Assembly (NCBI GenBank): GCA_041687455.1
Contig: JAWLBY010000010.1
Location: 62,001-126,000 of the forward strand
Direction: 5' to 3'
DNA from: JAWLBY01 sp041687455
GTDB lineage: Bacteria; Pseudomonadota; Gammaproteobacteria; Xanthomonadales; Xanthomonadaceae
Length of the DNA stretch: 64,000 nucleotides
Notes under the pieces: model-generated
Told to the model about the DNA's origin: nothing
Database searches by the model: none
What the model saw: only the letters and a program-made list of their open reading frames with translations
Shown: in pieces, positions 28,265 to 38,334 of the stretch
Layout of the letters: each line of letters opens with the position of its first letter
How positions within the stretch are numbered: the first letter of the stretch is position 1
Position numbers and translations under genes: made by a program

Positions 28265-29025
28265 GCCGCGAACTCGTCCAGCGTGACGGTGGCGCCGTCG
28301 AAACGACGCGCGCCGATGATGCCGCGCAGCAGGCGCGTGGCGACCGATTCCGGCGTCGCCAGCGCGCCATCGCGATGCAGTTCGATGAAACGGTCGATCG
28401 CCGGGAACCGTTCGGCGCCGGCGCGGCGGATCGATTGCTGCATGTCGGTGTCGATCACGCCCGGGCTGACATTGACGATGTCGGCCGGGTGGGGCGCACG
28501 CTGCTGTTCCAGCGCGACGCAGCGTCCGAAATGATCGAGCCCGGCCTTGGCGGCGCAGTACAGGCTCCAGCCGTCGAACGCGCGCACTGCGGCACCGCTC
28601 GAGATGTTGACGACGCGCTTGTCGACCGCGCGTGCGGCCAGCAGTCGCAGGAATACCCGGGTCAGCACGATCGGCGCGAGCAGGTTCAGCCGCAGATGGG
28701 CATCGGCTGCCGCGGTGCCGTAGTCGTGGCCTATCGGGTCGATCGTCGCCGCATTGTTGACCAGCGTGAAGGCGTCGAAGGCCGCGTCGGCGCGGGCCGC
28801 CAGCGCCCGCTCGAGCATCGGCTCGATCGCGTCGCTGTCGGCCAGGTCGAGCGGCAGCCAGTCGCCGGAACCGCAGCGGCTGCGGGCGATCGCCAGTACC
28901 TCGTGGCCGGCGTCGACGGCCTGTTCGGCCAGCGCCGCGCCGAGCCCGCGCGACGCGCCGGTCACGATCAGAAGATGGCGGCTCACCGCTGCGCCCCGCT
29001 GCTCGGAGCCCGAGTTGTCATTCAT
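28261..29025 (-). CDS. Short-chain dehydrogenase/reductase (sepiapterin or benzil reductase-like)
   Basis: A 254-residue SDR. The cofactor motif TGASRGLG, LVNNAAT, the active serine in VVNISSGAA and the catalytic YCAAK are all present. SPGVIDTDMQ near the C-terminus and the TIDPIGH segment resemble sepiapterin/benzil reductases, but the substrate cannot be decided. ATG 29025 has GGAG 9 bases upstream; a GTG at 29034 is in frame. It is coupled with the downstream GNAT. Confidence 0.88.
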   Translation of the reverse strand: MNDNSGSEQRGAAVSRHLLIVTGASRGLGAALAEQAVDAGHEVLAIARSRCGSGDWLPLDLADSDAIEPMLERALAARADAAFDAFTLVNNAATIDPIGHDYGTAAADAHLRLNLLAPIVLTRVFLRLLAARAVDKRVVNISSGAAVRAFDGWSLYCAAKAGLDHFGRCVALEQQRAPHPADIVNVSPGVIDTDMQQSIRRAGAERFPAIDRFIELHRDGALATPESVATRLLRGIIGARRFDGATVTLDEFAA

Positions 29026-29159
29026 CGTCTGCACTCCGGTGGCCGCAGGCGCGGCGTCCGGAGGATTTCAGCACGACAGGCACGCGCCGGGCGAGCGGCT
29101 ACGGCGCGTCGTGCTTCTGGTTCTGCCGCGCGCGGGTCACGCCGGTCAGCCCGCGTCGT

Positions 29160-29926
29160 TCAGCTCCGCAGTTTGTAGCCGGTGCGGAACATCCAGCCGA
29201 CGGTCAGCAGGCACAGGATCAGGAAGGCGACGATCATGGCTGCGCTGAGCCCGACATCGACGTCGGCATGGCCGTAGAAGCTCCAGCGGAACGCGCTGAT
29301 CAGGTACACGACCGGATTGAACAGCGTGATCTTCTGCCACAGCGGCGGCAGCATCTCGATCGAGTAGAACGCGCCGCCGAGGAAGGTCAGCGGCGTCACG
29401 ATCATCAGCGGGATCACCTGCAGCTTTTCCCAACTGTCGGCCCACAGGCCGATGATGAAGCCGAACAGGCTGAAGGTGACGGCGGTCAGCGCCAGGAACG
29501 CGAGCATCCACAGCGGATGCAGGATCTCGTACGGCACGAACACCCGTGCGGTCAGCAGGATCAGCGCGCCGAGCATCAGCGACTTGGTGGCCGCAGCACC
29601 GACGTAACCGAGCAGTACCTCGACGAACGACACCGGCGCCGACAGCACTTCGTAGATCGTTCCTGACCACTTCGGCAGATAGATGCCGAACGATGCATTC
29701 GAAAGGCTTTCGGTCAGTAGCGACAGCATGACCAGGCCCGGAATGATGAAGGCCCCGTAGCCGATGCCGTCGATCTCGCCCATCCGGCCGCCGATCGCTG
29801 CGCCGAACACGATGAAGTACAGCGACGTCGACAGCACCGGCGAGGCAATGCTCTGGCCGATCGTGCGGAACGTGCGCGCCATCTCGAAGCGGTAGATCGC
29901 GCGGACCGCGTACAGGTTGATTGTGT

Positions 29927-29930
<4 letters not shown>
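29160..29930 (-). CDS. yadH: ABC-2 type transporter permease
   Basis: A 256-residue protein with six predicted transmembrane helices and the ABC-2 signature (FLGGAFYSIEMLPPLWQ...NPVVYLISAFRWSFYG), as in YadH-like exporters. It pairs with the ATPase gene upstream through an ATGA overlap. The exported substrate is unknown. Confidence 0.88.
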
Positions 29931-30865
<935 letters not shown>

Positions 30866-30944
30866 CGCGAACGGAGTTCCGGCGGAGGGAGCGCGGCATT
30901 ATCGCGCAGCACCGGGCCGCGGCAACGTCGCTTGCGAGCATCGT

Positions 30945-33900
30945 TCACGCTGCCGCGCGCCCGGCCAGTGTCCCGATCGTGCGGATCAGTCGCGCCGGGT
31001 CGACCGGTTTCGACAGATGTTCCTGGTAGCCGGCCTCGATCGCGCGCGCCACGTCGGCGCCGGCGGCAAAGGCAGTCAGTGCGATGGCCGGCAGATCGCC
31101 GCCGCGGTCCGGCGAACGCGCGCGCAGCCGGCGCATGAACTCGTAGCCGTCGCAGTCGGGCATCGCGATGTCGCTGACGACGACGTTCGGCCGCCGGGCA
31201 TCGATCGCCTGCAGGCCGTCGCTGGCGGACGCCGCCTCGACCACTTCGGCATGCACGCCTTCGAGCATCGTGGCGAGCAGGCGCCGGGTGTCGGCATCGT
31301 CCTCGACGATCAGCACGCGCACTCCGTCGAGCTGTCGCTCGCCGGCATCAGTCTCGGCAGCCGCAGCGACCGGCGGAGCTGCGTCGATCGCTTCCGCAGT
31401 GCTGCCGGCAAGTCGGCGCGGCAGCGATACCGTGAAGGTTGCACCGCGGCCCTCGCCGTCACTGATGGCATGCACGGTGCCGCCGTGCAGCTCGACCAGT
31501 TGCTGGACCAGGGCCAGGCCGAGTCCGAGGCCGGCATGGCGGCGCGTGATCGATGCGTCGGCCTGGCGGAAACGGCCGAACAGATGCGGCAGGAAATCCG
31601 GTCGGATGCCCTCGCCGGTGTCGGACACGACGATCTGCAGGCAGTCCTGCTGCTCGCGCAGCGCCACCGTCACGCGGCCGCCGGTGGGCGTGAACTTGAC
31701 CGCGTTGCTGAGCAGGTTCCACAGCACCTGCTGGATCCGTGCCGGATCGGCGGTGGCGCGTGTGTCGAGGTCGATCGGGACTTCGAGGGTCAGCGCGATC
31801 TGCTTGCCATCGGCGGCGGTACGAACGGTCGTCAAGGCGGCGTCGACGATCTCGCGAAGGTCGATCTGCTGCGGCTCGAGCCGCATCCGTCCGGACACGA
31901 TCCGGCTCATGTCGAGCAGGTCGTCGACCAGGCCGGCCTGCGCGCGCGCATTGCGTTCGATCGCGCGGATGCCCTCGGCCTGCTGGGCCGGCGACAGCCG
32001 GCCAAGGCCGAGCAGATGGATCCAGCCGAGTATCGCGTTCAGCGGAGTGCGCAGTTCATGCGACAGCGTGGCGAGGAATTCGTCCTTGAGCCGGCTCTGT
32101 TCCTCGGCGCGCGCACGTGCCTCGCGTTCGGCCGACAACAGTCGGCGCACCTCCTGTTCGGCGCGGGCGCGCTGGATCAGCGTCCAGCTTCGCTCGGCCA
32201 CCTCCTCGACCAGGCTGCATTCGTCGGCAGTCCAGTGCCGCGGTTCGCGCTGGTGCACCGACAGCAGCGCGGCCAGCCGGCCGGCCTTGATCAGTGGTAC
32301 CGCCATCCAGGCCCGGGATTCGATCGCATGCCATTGCTGTCGCTGCTCGCGCGTCAGCGGATCGGTGTCGACGTCGTCGATGGCGCAGGTGCAACCCTCG
32401 AGAATCGTCTGGCGCAATTGCGGGCCGACGTGGCGCAGCGGATGCGTGCCGCGAATGCTCGCGACGCCTTGCGTGTAGTCGTTGGCAACCTGCAGGTCGA
32501 GTGTGTCCGGGTCGAGCTCGGCGTAGCAGCAGCGCGAGACTCGCAGCCGCGCGCCGAGTACCGTGGCGACAAGCGCCATCATGTCTTCAGGCTCGGTCAG
32601 CGGACGCAGCCGGTCGCTCAGTTCCATCATCAGTTGCTGGCGCATCACGCTGCGCTGGAGCTGGTCTTCCTCGCGACGGCGTTGGGTGATGTCGGCGACG
32701 ACGCCGATCAGGCCGGTGACGCGGTCCTGGTCGTCCAGTACGCAGCGTCCCAGCAGCGAGATCCAGACCGGCTCGCCAGCTCCGTTGCGGATGCAGGTTT
32801 CGGCGGAGTAGTTGCTGCGTTGCTCGATCGCATGTTCGAGCAGGTCATCGATCCGCGCGCGGTCGTCCGGATCGATGCGCGCGATCAGCTCCTGGTGGCC
32901 GAGCTCGTGGCGCGGTGCGACGCCGAGGATGTCGGCCGCGCGTGGCGACAGCGAGATGCGATCTCGATCGCGGTCCCAGCGCCAGTCCCCGAGCCGGGCC
33001 GCTTCCAGCGCCAGTTGCAATCGCTCATGGCTCTGCCGCAGAGATTGCTCGGTTTCACGCCGTGACGTCACGTCGATGACACTGCCGACCACGCGTCGGG
33101 CACGGCCGCTGCTGTCGCGTTCGAGCAGACCGGAGTATTCGAACCAGCGAATGCCACCGTCGGGCAGCACCACGCGATACTCGCCCGCTGCGCGGTCGGT
33201 CGCGCCGGCCGCCCCTGACGTGAACAGGTGGCGCAACTGCCCGAACAGCGCGTCGCGGTCGGCCGGATGCACGCGCTCGCGCCAGGTTGCGAAATCCAGC
33301 CGGCTGGAACCGGGCGGCAGTCCGAACAGCCGGTAGAACTGCTCCGAACCGGTCGCGTAGCCGAGCTCGGGGTCGGATTCGTAGGTGCCGACGCCGCCGG
33401 CGGTCTGCGCCAGTTCGAGCCGCTGCTGGGCGCGCCGGAGATCGTGTTCGGCACGCTTGCGTTCGGTGATGTCGGCGATCGTGCCGACCAGCCGGATCGG
33501 TCGACCGTGGTCGTCGAAGTCGGCGAGCCCGTAGGCAGCGACCCAGCGTTGCCGGTCACCGTCGAGCCGGATCCGGTACTCGGAGGAATAGGGCGGCTCG
33601 CGCTTGCGCTCGAGCGCATCGCGCAGCATCGCCTCGACCTGGCCGCGGTCATCGGGATGAATGACCTCGAGTACCGTCGACAGCGGCGCCGACAGGTGGT
33701 CGAACTCGAAGATCGCAGCCGAACGTGCGTCCCAGCTCAGCAGGCCGGTTGCCGGCCGGTACTGGAATGCGCCGAGTGCGGCGGCATCGAGTGCCAGTTG
33801 GCGTTCTTCGGCCAGTTTCCGCCGCGAGCGTTCGGCGAGCACGTGACCGGTGTCCTCGACGCAGGTGCAGAGCAGGCCGGCAATCCGGCCGTGATCGTCG

Positions 33901-34328
33901 AACAACGGGCTCTGCGACCAGGTGAACCAGGCCTGCTCGGTGTTGCCTCCGCGCCGGAGCAGCCACATGCCGCGCTCGAACCAGGTCGATTCGCCGCGTT
34001 CCAGCACGGCGCGTGCCTGTTCCGCGAGGTCCGGCCACGCGCGCGACCAGACCGCCGCGGCCGCTCGGCCGAGGGCGGCAGGATGGTGCCGGCCGAGCAG
34101 CGGAGCATAGGCGTCGTTGTACAGCAGGATCTGATCCGGACCCCACCACAGATACATCGGAAAGCGCGAGTGCAGGCAGATCTGCACCGCGGTGCGCAGG
34201 CTCGGGGGCCACTCTTCACGTGCGCCGAGCGGCGTGTCCTGCCATCGATGCGCGGCGATGCGCGCTGCCATGTCGGGCATCGGCGAGCGGCTGCCCGAGT
34301 CGGAGGCTGTTGCGTCCGGATCGCCCAC
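30945..34328 (-). CDS. Hybrid sensor histidine kinase with four PAS-type domains, GAF and receiver
   Basis: A 1127-residue protein without obvious transmembrane helices, so probably cytoplasmic. Order: PAS-like domains at about 45-165, 180-290, 305-425 and 435-550 (each ends in a PAC-like VGTIADITERK type segment), GAF at about 575-725, HisKA with His757 in SHELRTPLN, HATPase with the N box around 871-878 and G boxes DTGEGI and GLGLGLAL, and a C-terminal receiver with Asp1053. The signal is unknown. The start is GTG 34328 with GGGAGGG directly upstream; ATG 34280 is an alternative. It has no cognate response regulator gene next to it. Confidence 0.93.
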   Translation of the reverse strand: MGDPDATASDSGSRSPMPDMAARIAAHRWQDTPLGAREEWPPSLRTAVQICLHSRFPMYLWWGPDQILLYNDAYAPLLGRHHPAALGRAAAAVWSRAWPDLAEQARAVLERGESTWFERGMWLLRRGGNTEQAWFTWSQSPLFDDHGRIAGLLCTCVEDTGHVLAERSRRKLAEERQLALDAAALGAFQYRPATGLLSWDARSAAIFEFDHLSAPLSTVLEVIHPDDRGQVEAMLRDALERKREPPYSSEYRIRLDGDRQRWVAAYGLADFDDHGRPIRLVGTIADITERKRAEHDLRRAQQRLELAQTAGGVGTYESDPELGYATGSEQFYRLFGLPPGSSRLDFATWRERVHPADRDALFGQLRHLFTSGAAGATDRAAGEYRVVLPDGGIRWFEYSGLLERDSSGRARRVVGSVIDVTSRRETEQSLRQSHERLQLALEAARLGDWRWDRDRDRISLSPRAADILGVAPRHELGHQELIARIDPDDRARIDDLLEHAIEQRSNYSAETCIRNGAGEPVWISLLGRCVLDDQDRVTGLIGVVADITQRRREEDQLQRSVMRQQLMMELSDRLRPLTEPEDMMALVATVLGARLRVSRCCYAELDPDTLDLQVANDYTQGVASIRGTHPLRHVGPQLRQTILEGCTCAIDDVDTDPLTREQRQQWHAIESRAWMAVPLIKAGRLAALLSVHQREPRHWTADECSLVEEVAERSWTLIQRARAEQEVRRLLSAEREARARAEEQSRLKDEFLATLSHELRTPLNAILGWIHLLGLGRLSPAQQAEGIRAIERNARAQAGLVDDLLDMSRIVSGRMRLEPQQIDLREIVDAALTTVRTAADGKQIALTLEVPIDLDTRATADPARIQQVLWNLLSNAVKFTPTGGRVTVALREQQDCLQIVVSDTGEGIRPDFLPHLFGRFRQADASITRRHAGLGLGLALVQQLVELHGGTVHAISDGEGRGATFTVSLPRRLAGSTAEAIDAAPPVAAAAETDAGERQLDGVRVLIVEDDADTRRLLATMLEGVHAEVVEAASASDGLQAIDARRPNVVVSDIAMPDCDGYEFMRRLRARSPDRGGDLPAIALTAFAAGADVARAIEAGYQEHLSKPVDPARLIRTIGTLAGRAAA

Positions 34329-34478
34329 ACGCCCTCCCTGCCGGCGAGGTACTGACGGCCTTCCACCGTACTGCGATTGCCGACCGTCGTTCAGCGCTGC
34401 GTGGCGATCCGGTCAGCTCCGGTTCGGTCGACGGGCGGTCGGGAGGTGTGTGGCCGTGGCCGCGCCGGCATCGGAGTG

Positions 34479-34519
34479 TTGTCGATCGTGATCGATCGAT
34501 GTAATGTAACAACGCATTA
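34479..34519 (+). promoter_or_regulatory. Promoter and overlapping dyad before yerC
   Basis: TTGTCG (34479-34484), 17 bases, then TAATGT (34502-34507) forms a weak -35/-10 pair. A dyad TAATG-N8-CATTA (34502-34519) overlaps the -10 element and lies 15 bases before the start codon. It is in the right place to be an operator, perhaps for YerC itself, a TrpR-like DNA-binding protein. Confidence 0.45.
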
Positions 34520-34534
34520 GCACATTGATCCGAC

Positions 34535-34858
34535 ATGAAACGACGCGCCGTCCAGCCCGAGCAGGTTCCGATCGACCCGGTCGATGCGTTGTGCGACGCG
34601 TTCGCGCGGCTCGGCACGGCAGTTGAAGTGCGGGCGTTTCTCGACGACCTGTGCACGCCGGCCGAGATCGAGGCGATGGCCGATCGCTGGCGGGTGATCC
34701 CGCTGCTGCTGGAAGGACAGCCGTACCGCGAGATCCACGACCGCACCGCGGTCAGCGTGACGACCATCGGACGGGTGGCCCGCTGCCTCGAACGCGGCGC
34801 CGGCGGCTACCGGCTGGCTGCCGAGCGCTGCGGCCTGCTCGAGGAGGTCGCGACATGA
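34535..34858 (+). CDS. yerC: YerC/YecD family TrpR-related protein
   Basis: A 107-residue all-helical protein of the Trp repressor superfamily. The segment LCTPAEIEAMADRWRVIPLLLEGQPYREIHDRTAVSVTTIGRVARCL contains the helix-turn-helix. Members often precede the his operon in Xanthomonadales and other bacteria, which suggests regulation of histidine synthesis (inference). A dyad overlapping its promoter may be the binding site. Confidence 0.88.
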   Translation: MKRRAVQPEQVPIDPVDALCDAFARLGTAVEVRAFLDDLCTPAEIEAMADRWRVIPLLLEGQPYREIHDRTAVSVTTIGRVARCLERGAGGYRLAAERCGLLEEVAT

Positions 34859-34923
34859 CCGGCCCGGAACGCGCGATGCACCAGGTGGCCGTCTGCGGGC
34901 GCAGTCGCAACCGACATCGATAG
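34855..34923 (+). CDS. 22-codon reading frame between yerC and hisG
   Basis: ATG 34855 overlaps the yerC stop (ATGA) and is preceded by GAGGAGG (34841-34847). It would encode a 22-residue basic peptide, MTGPERAMHQVAVCGRSRNRH plus a final Arg. It has only two His codons, so it is a poor classical his leader. It may be a translated coupling ORF or chance. Confidence 0.25.
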   Translation: MTGPERAMHQVAVCGRSRNRHR

Positions 34924-35018
34924 TCGACGTCGCGCGCGCGCGTTCACGCGCCGCGCCCGCTGGTCGCACCCTGCCTGGCTGCGGCGCCGTCGTTCCGCCT
35001 GTTCCGGATCTTCCCGAG

Positions 35019-35921
35019 ATGAAACCACGTGATCGTCTGCGCATCGCCGCGCAGAAGTCCGGCCGCCTGAGTGGCCCCGGACGTGAACTGCTGACCCGTT
35101 CCGGCCTCGACTTCCGCGAGAGCCGCGATCGCCTGTTCTGCTACGGCGACGGCGAACCGGTCGACCTGCTGCTGGTCCGCGACGACGACATTCCCGGCCT
35201 GATCGAGGAGGGCGTCTGCGACCTCGGCATCGTCGGCCGCAACGTGCTGGCCGAGCAGCAGGCCGCGGCCAGCCGTGGTCGGGCCGATGGCGTCCCGTAT
35301 GTCGAGCTGCGCGCGCTCGGTTTCGGCCGCTGCCGGCTCGCGATCGCGGTGCCGCACGAGTTCGCCTGGAGCGGGCCGTCCGACCTGGACGGACTGCGCA
35401 TCGCGACCTCGTACCCGAATCTGCTGGCCGACTGGCTCGAGCGACAGTCGGTGCGGGCGGAAGTCGTCACGCTGTCCGGATCGGTGGAGATCGCACCGCG
35501 GCTGGGCAAGGCGGAGGCGATCTGCGACCTGGTGTCGACCGGCGCGACGCTGGCCGCCAACCAGTTGCGCGAGACGGTGACCGTGTTCGACAGCGAGGCG
35601 GTGCTGATCGGCCCGGGGCGGCCGCTGGCCGATGCACGCGGCGAGATCGCCGCACGGCTGCTGCGTCGACTCGATGGCGTGCTGCAGGTCCGTGACAGCC
35701 GGCTGGTGATGCTGCAGGTCGATCGCGCCGAGCTGGCGGCCGTGGTCCGGCTGCTGCCGGCCAGCGAGCCGCCGAGCGTGCTGGCGATCGACGGCCGCAG
35801 CGATTGCGTCGAACTGCAGGCGCTGTGCCGCGGCACGATCACCTGGCGCCAGCTCGAAGACATCAAGCGGGCCGGCGGGCGGCGCCTGCTGGTGCTGCCG
35901 GTGGAGCAGATGCTGGCATGA
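35019..35921 (+). CDS. hisG: ATP phosphoribosyltransferase (long form)
   Basis: A 300-residue HisG of the long, self-regulated type with a C-terminal ACT-like domain (VMLQVDRAELAAVVRLLPASEPPSV). Motifs: LRIAAQKSGRLSG, DLLLVRDDDIPGLIEEGVCDLGIVG and the PRPP-binding EAICDLVSTGATLAAN. It catalyses the first, committed step and is normally inhibited by histidine. It is the first biosynthetic gene of the hisGDCBHAFI operon. Confidence 0.96.
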   Translation: MKPRDRLRIAAQKSGRLSGPGRELLTRSGLDFRESRDRLFCYGDGEPVDLLLVRDDDIPGLIEEGVCDLGIVGRNVLAEQQAAASRGRADGVPYVELRALGFGRCRLAIAVPHEFAWSGPSDLDGLRIATSYPNLLADWLERQSVRAEVVTLSGSVEIAPRLGKAEAICDLVSTGATLAANQLRETVTVFDSEAVLIGPGRPLADARGEIAARLLRRLDGVLQVRDSRLVMLQVDRAELAAVVRLLPASEPPSVLAIDGRSDCVELQALCRGTITWRQLEDIKRAGGRRLLVLPVEQMLA

Positions 35922-37228
35922 AGACGATCGACTGGAACGCGCTCGACGAGTCCGCGCGTCGCGAGGCGCTGATGCGACCGGCCCGCGTCCGCGAGACCGA
36001 GCTCGGTGCGGCGGTGGCCCGGATCCTGCGCCAGGTGCGCGCCGACGGCGACAGCACCCTGCGTGCGCTGACGCGCCGTTTCGATGGCTGCGAACTGGAT
36101 GCCCTCGAGGTGCCGTCGCAGGCATTCGATGTCGCCGAGCGCCACGTCGACCGCGCCACGCGACAGGCGATGGCGCAGGCCGCCGTCCGGATCGAGCGCT
36201 TCCACGCCGCCGGCACGCCGTCCGGATACGTCGTCGAGACCGCGCCCGGCGTGCGCTGCGAACGGATCGTCCGGCCGATCGAGCCGGTCGGGCTGTACGT
36301 GCCGGCCGGCACCGCGCCATTGCCGTCGACCGCGCTGATGCTCGGCATACCGGCGCAACTGGCCGGCTGCCGCGAGGTCGTGCTGTGCACGCCGCCGCGT
36401 GCCGACGGCGCGGTCGATCCGGCCGTGCTGGTCGCGGCGCGAATGACCGGCGTCACGCGCGTGTTCCGGCTCGGCGGCGCGCAGGCGATTGCGGCGATGG
36501 CCTACGGCAGCGAGTCGGTACCCCGCTGCGACAAACTGTTCGGACCGGGCAATGCCTGGGTCACCGAGGCGAAGCTGCAGGTATCGGTCGATCCGGACGG
36601 TGCGGCGATCGACCTGCCGGCCGGCCCGTCCGAAGTGCTGGTGATCGCCGACCGTTCGGCCGATCCGGAATACGTCGCGGCCGATCTGCTGTCGCAGGCC
36701 GAGCACGGCGCCGACTCGCAGGCGCTGCTGGTCAGCGACGCTCCGGAACTGCTGGAAAAGGTCGGTGAGCAACTGCGTCTGCAGGCGGCCGAACTGCCGC
36801 GGGCCGCGATCGTCGATGCCGCGCTGGCGCACGCGCGCCTGATCCACGTCACGGATCTCGCGCAGGCGGTCGAGTTGTCGAACCGCTACGCCCCGGAGCA
36901 TCTGATTCTTGCCGTCGACGAGCCACGGAGCTGGCTGCCGCGGGTCCGCGCGGCCGGCTCGGTGTTCCTCGGTCACTACTCACCGGAGGCGCTTGGTGAT
37001 TACTGCAGCGGCACCAATCACGTGCTGCCGACCTACGGTGCCGCGCGCGCGTACAGCGGCGTATCGGTCGCGAGCTTCCAGACCTGGATCACCGTGCAGC
37101 AGGTCAGCGCCGAGGGGCTGGCTGCCATCGGGCCCGATGCGGCGACGTTGGCTCGCGCCGAGCAACTGGCCGGGCACGAGCGTGCGGTCACGCGTCGGCT
37201 GGCGCGACTGGCGGAGGGCAGGCGATGA
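35918..37228 (+). CDS. hisD: Histidinol dehydrogenase
   Basis: A 436-residue zinc enzyme oxidising histidinol to histidine. It shows PIEPVGLYVPAGTAPLPST, FGPGNAWVTEAKLQVS, the SQAEHGADSQ segment with Gln/His metal ligands, and APEHLILAVDE. The start overlaps the hisG stop by 4 bases, and an ATGA also joins it to hisC. Confidence 0.96.
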   Translation: MKTIDWNALDESARREALMRPARVRETELGAAVARILRQVRADGDSTLRALTRRFDGCELDALEVPSQAFDVAERHVDRATRQAMAQAAVRIERFHAAGTPSGYVVETAPGVRCERIVRPIEPVGLYVPAGTAPLPSTALMLGIPAQLAGCREVVLCTPPRADGAVDPAVLVAARMTGVTRVFRLGGAQAIAAMAYGSESVPRCDKLFGPGNAWVTEAKLQVSVDPDGAAIDLPAGPSEVLVIADRSADPEYVAADLLSQAEHGADSQALLVSDAPELLEKVGEQLRLQAAELPRAAIVDAALAHARLIHVTDLAQAVELSNRYAPEHLILAVDEPRSWLPRVRAAGSVFLGHYSPEALGDYCSGTNHVLPTYGAARAYSGVSVASFQTWITVQQVSAEGLAAIGPDAATLARAEQLAGHERAVTRRLARLAEGRR

Positions 37229-38334
37229 GCGCGTGCGAACCTGCACGGCGCGGCGCCGCCGCAGCGGACGGACTCTCGCTGCTGCGCGAGGATCTGCGCG
37301 GATTCGCCGGTTACGCATCGGCACGCAGCGAGGCGAGCGGCGGCGAGCTGCTGCTGAATGCCAACGAGAGCCCGTGGCCGGCGCCGGACGACGTGTCGGC
37401 GCTGAACCGCTATCCCGATCCGCAGCCGGCCGCGCTGGTCGATCGTCTCGCCGAGCTTTACGGCATCGACCCGGCCTGGCTGCTGGTCGGCCGCGGCAGC
37501 GACGAGGCGATCGACCTGCTGGTCCGCGCGACGTGCCGGCCGGGCCGCGATGCCGTGCTGGTCGTACCGCCGACGTTCGGCATGTATGCCGTCTGCGCCC
37601 GCGTGCACGGCGCGCGGCTGGTCGAAGTGCCGCGGTCGGCGACGACGCTCGAACTCGATGCCGACGCGCTGCTCGCGGCAGTCGACGACGAGGTCAGGCT
37701 GCTGTTCGTCTGTTCCCCGAACAATCCGACCGGCGATGCGATTGCCGCCACGACGATCGAACGGCTGGCGCGCTCGCTCGCCGGTCGCGCATTGGTGGTT
37801 GTCGACGAGGCCTACGCGGAGTACTGCGGAGAGACCGCGGTCGGACTGGTGAACCGTCATCCGAATCTGGCCGTGCTGCGGACGCTGTCGAAAGCCTACG
37901 GGCTGGCCGGTGCCCGGGTCGGCTGCCTGGTCGCCGATCCGGCCGTGATCGGCGTGCTGCGATCGATCATGGCGCCGTATCCGCTGCCGACGCCGAGCGT
38001 GCAGGCGGCGCTGGGCGCGCTGCGCCCGGCAGCAGTGGCGCTGGCACGTAGCCGCGCCGCACTGGTCGGCGAAGAGCGTGAGCGGCTCGCCGGCCGCCTA
38101 GGCGAGTTGCCGCAGGTGCGACGGATCTTTCCGTCGCGCGGCAACTTCCTGCTGGTCCGGTTTGCCGACGCCGCCGCGGTCTACCGTGATGCGCTGTCCG
38201 CCGGCATCGTGCTGCGCGATGTCAGCCGTCAGCCGGGGCTGCAGGACTGTCTGCGGATATCGATCGGCACGCCACAGCAGAACGATCGGCTGCTTGCCGT
38301 GCTCGCTGCCGCCGCCGATGGAGCGCGGCAATGA
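37225..38334 (+). CDS. hisC: Histidinol-phosphate aminotransferase
   Basis: A 369-residue PLP-dependent class II aminotransferase. It has NANESPWPAPD at the substrate site, the cofactor Asp/Tyr stretch VVDEAYAEYCG and the PLP lysine in TLSKAYGLAGARVG. It converts imidazole acetol phosphate to histidinol phosphate. Overlaps on both sides indicate coupled translation. Confidence 0.95.
   Translation: MSACEPARRGAAAADGLSLLREDLRGFAGYASARSEASGGELLLNANESPWPAPDDVSALNRYPDPQPAALVDRLAELYGIDPAWLLVGRGSDEAIDLLVRATCRPGRDAVLVVPPTFGMYAVCARVHGARLVEVPRSATTLELDADALLAAVDDEVRLLFVCSPNNPTGDAIAATTIERLARSLAGRALVVVDEAYAEYCGETAVGLVNRHPNLAVLRTLSKAYGLAGARVGCLVADPAVIGVLRSIMAPYPLPTPSVQAALGALRPAAVALARSRAALVGEERERLAGRLGELPQVRRIFPSRGNFLLVRFADAAAVYRDALSAGIVLRDVSRQPGLQDCLRISIGTPQQNDRLLAVLAAAADGARQ

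Noticed and set aside
34855..35018. Histidine leader peptide/attenuator before hisG
   Set aside because: The small ORF has only two separated His codons and no hairpin followed by a T run lies between it and hisG.
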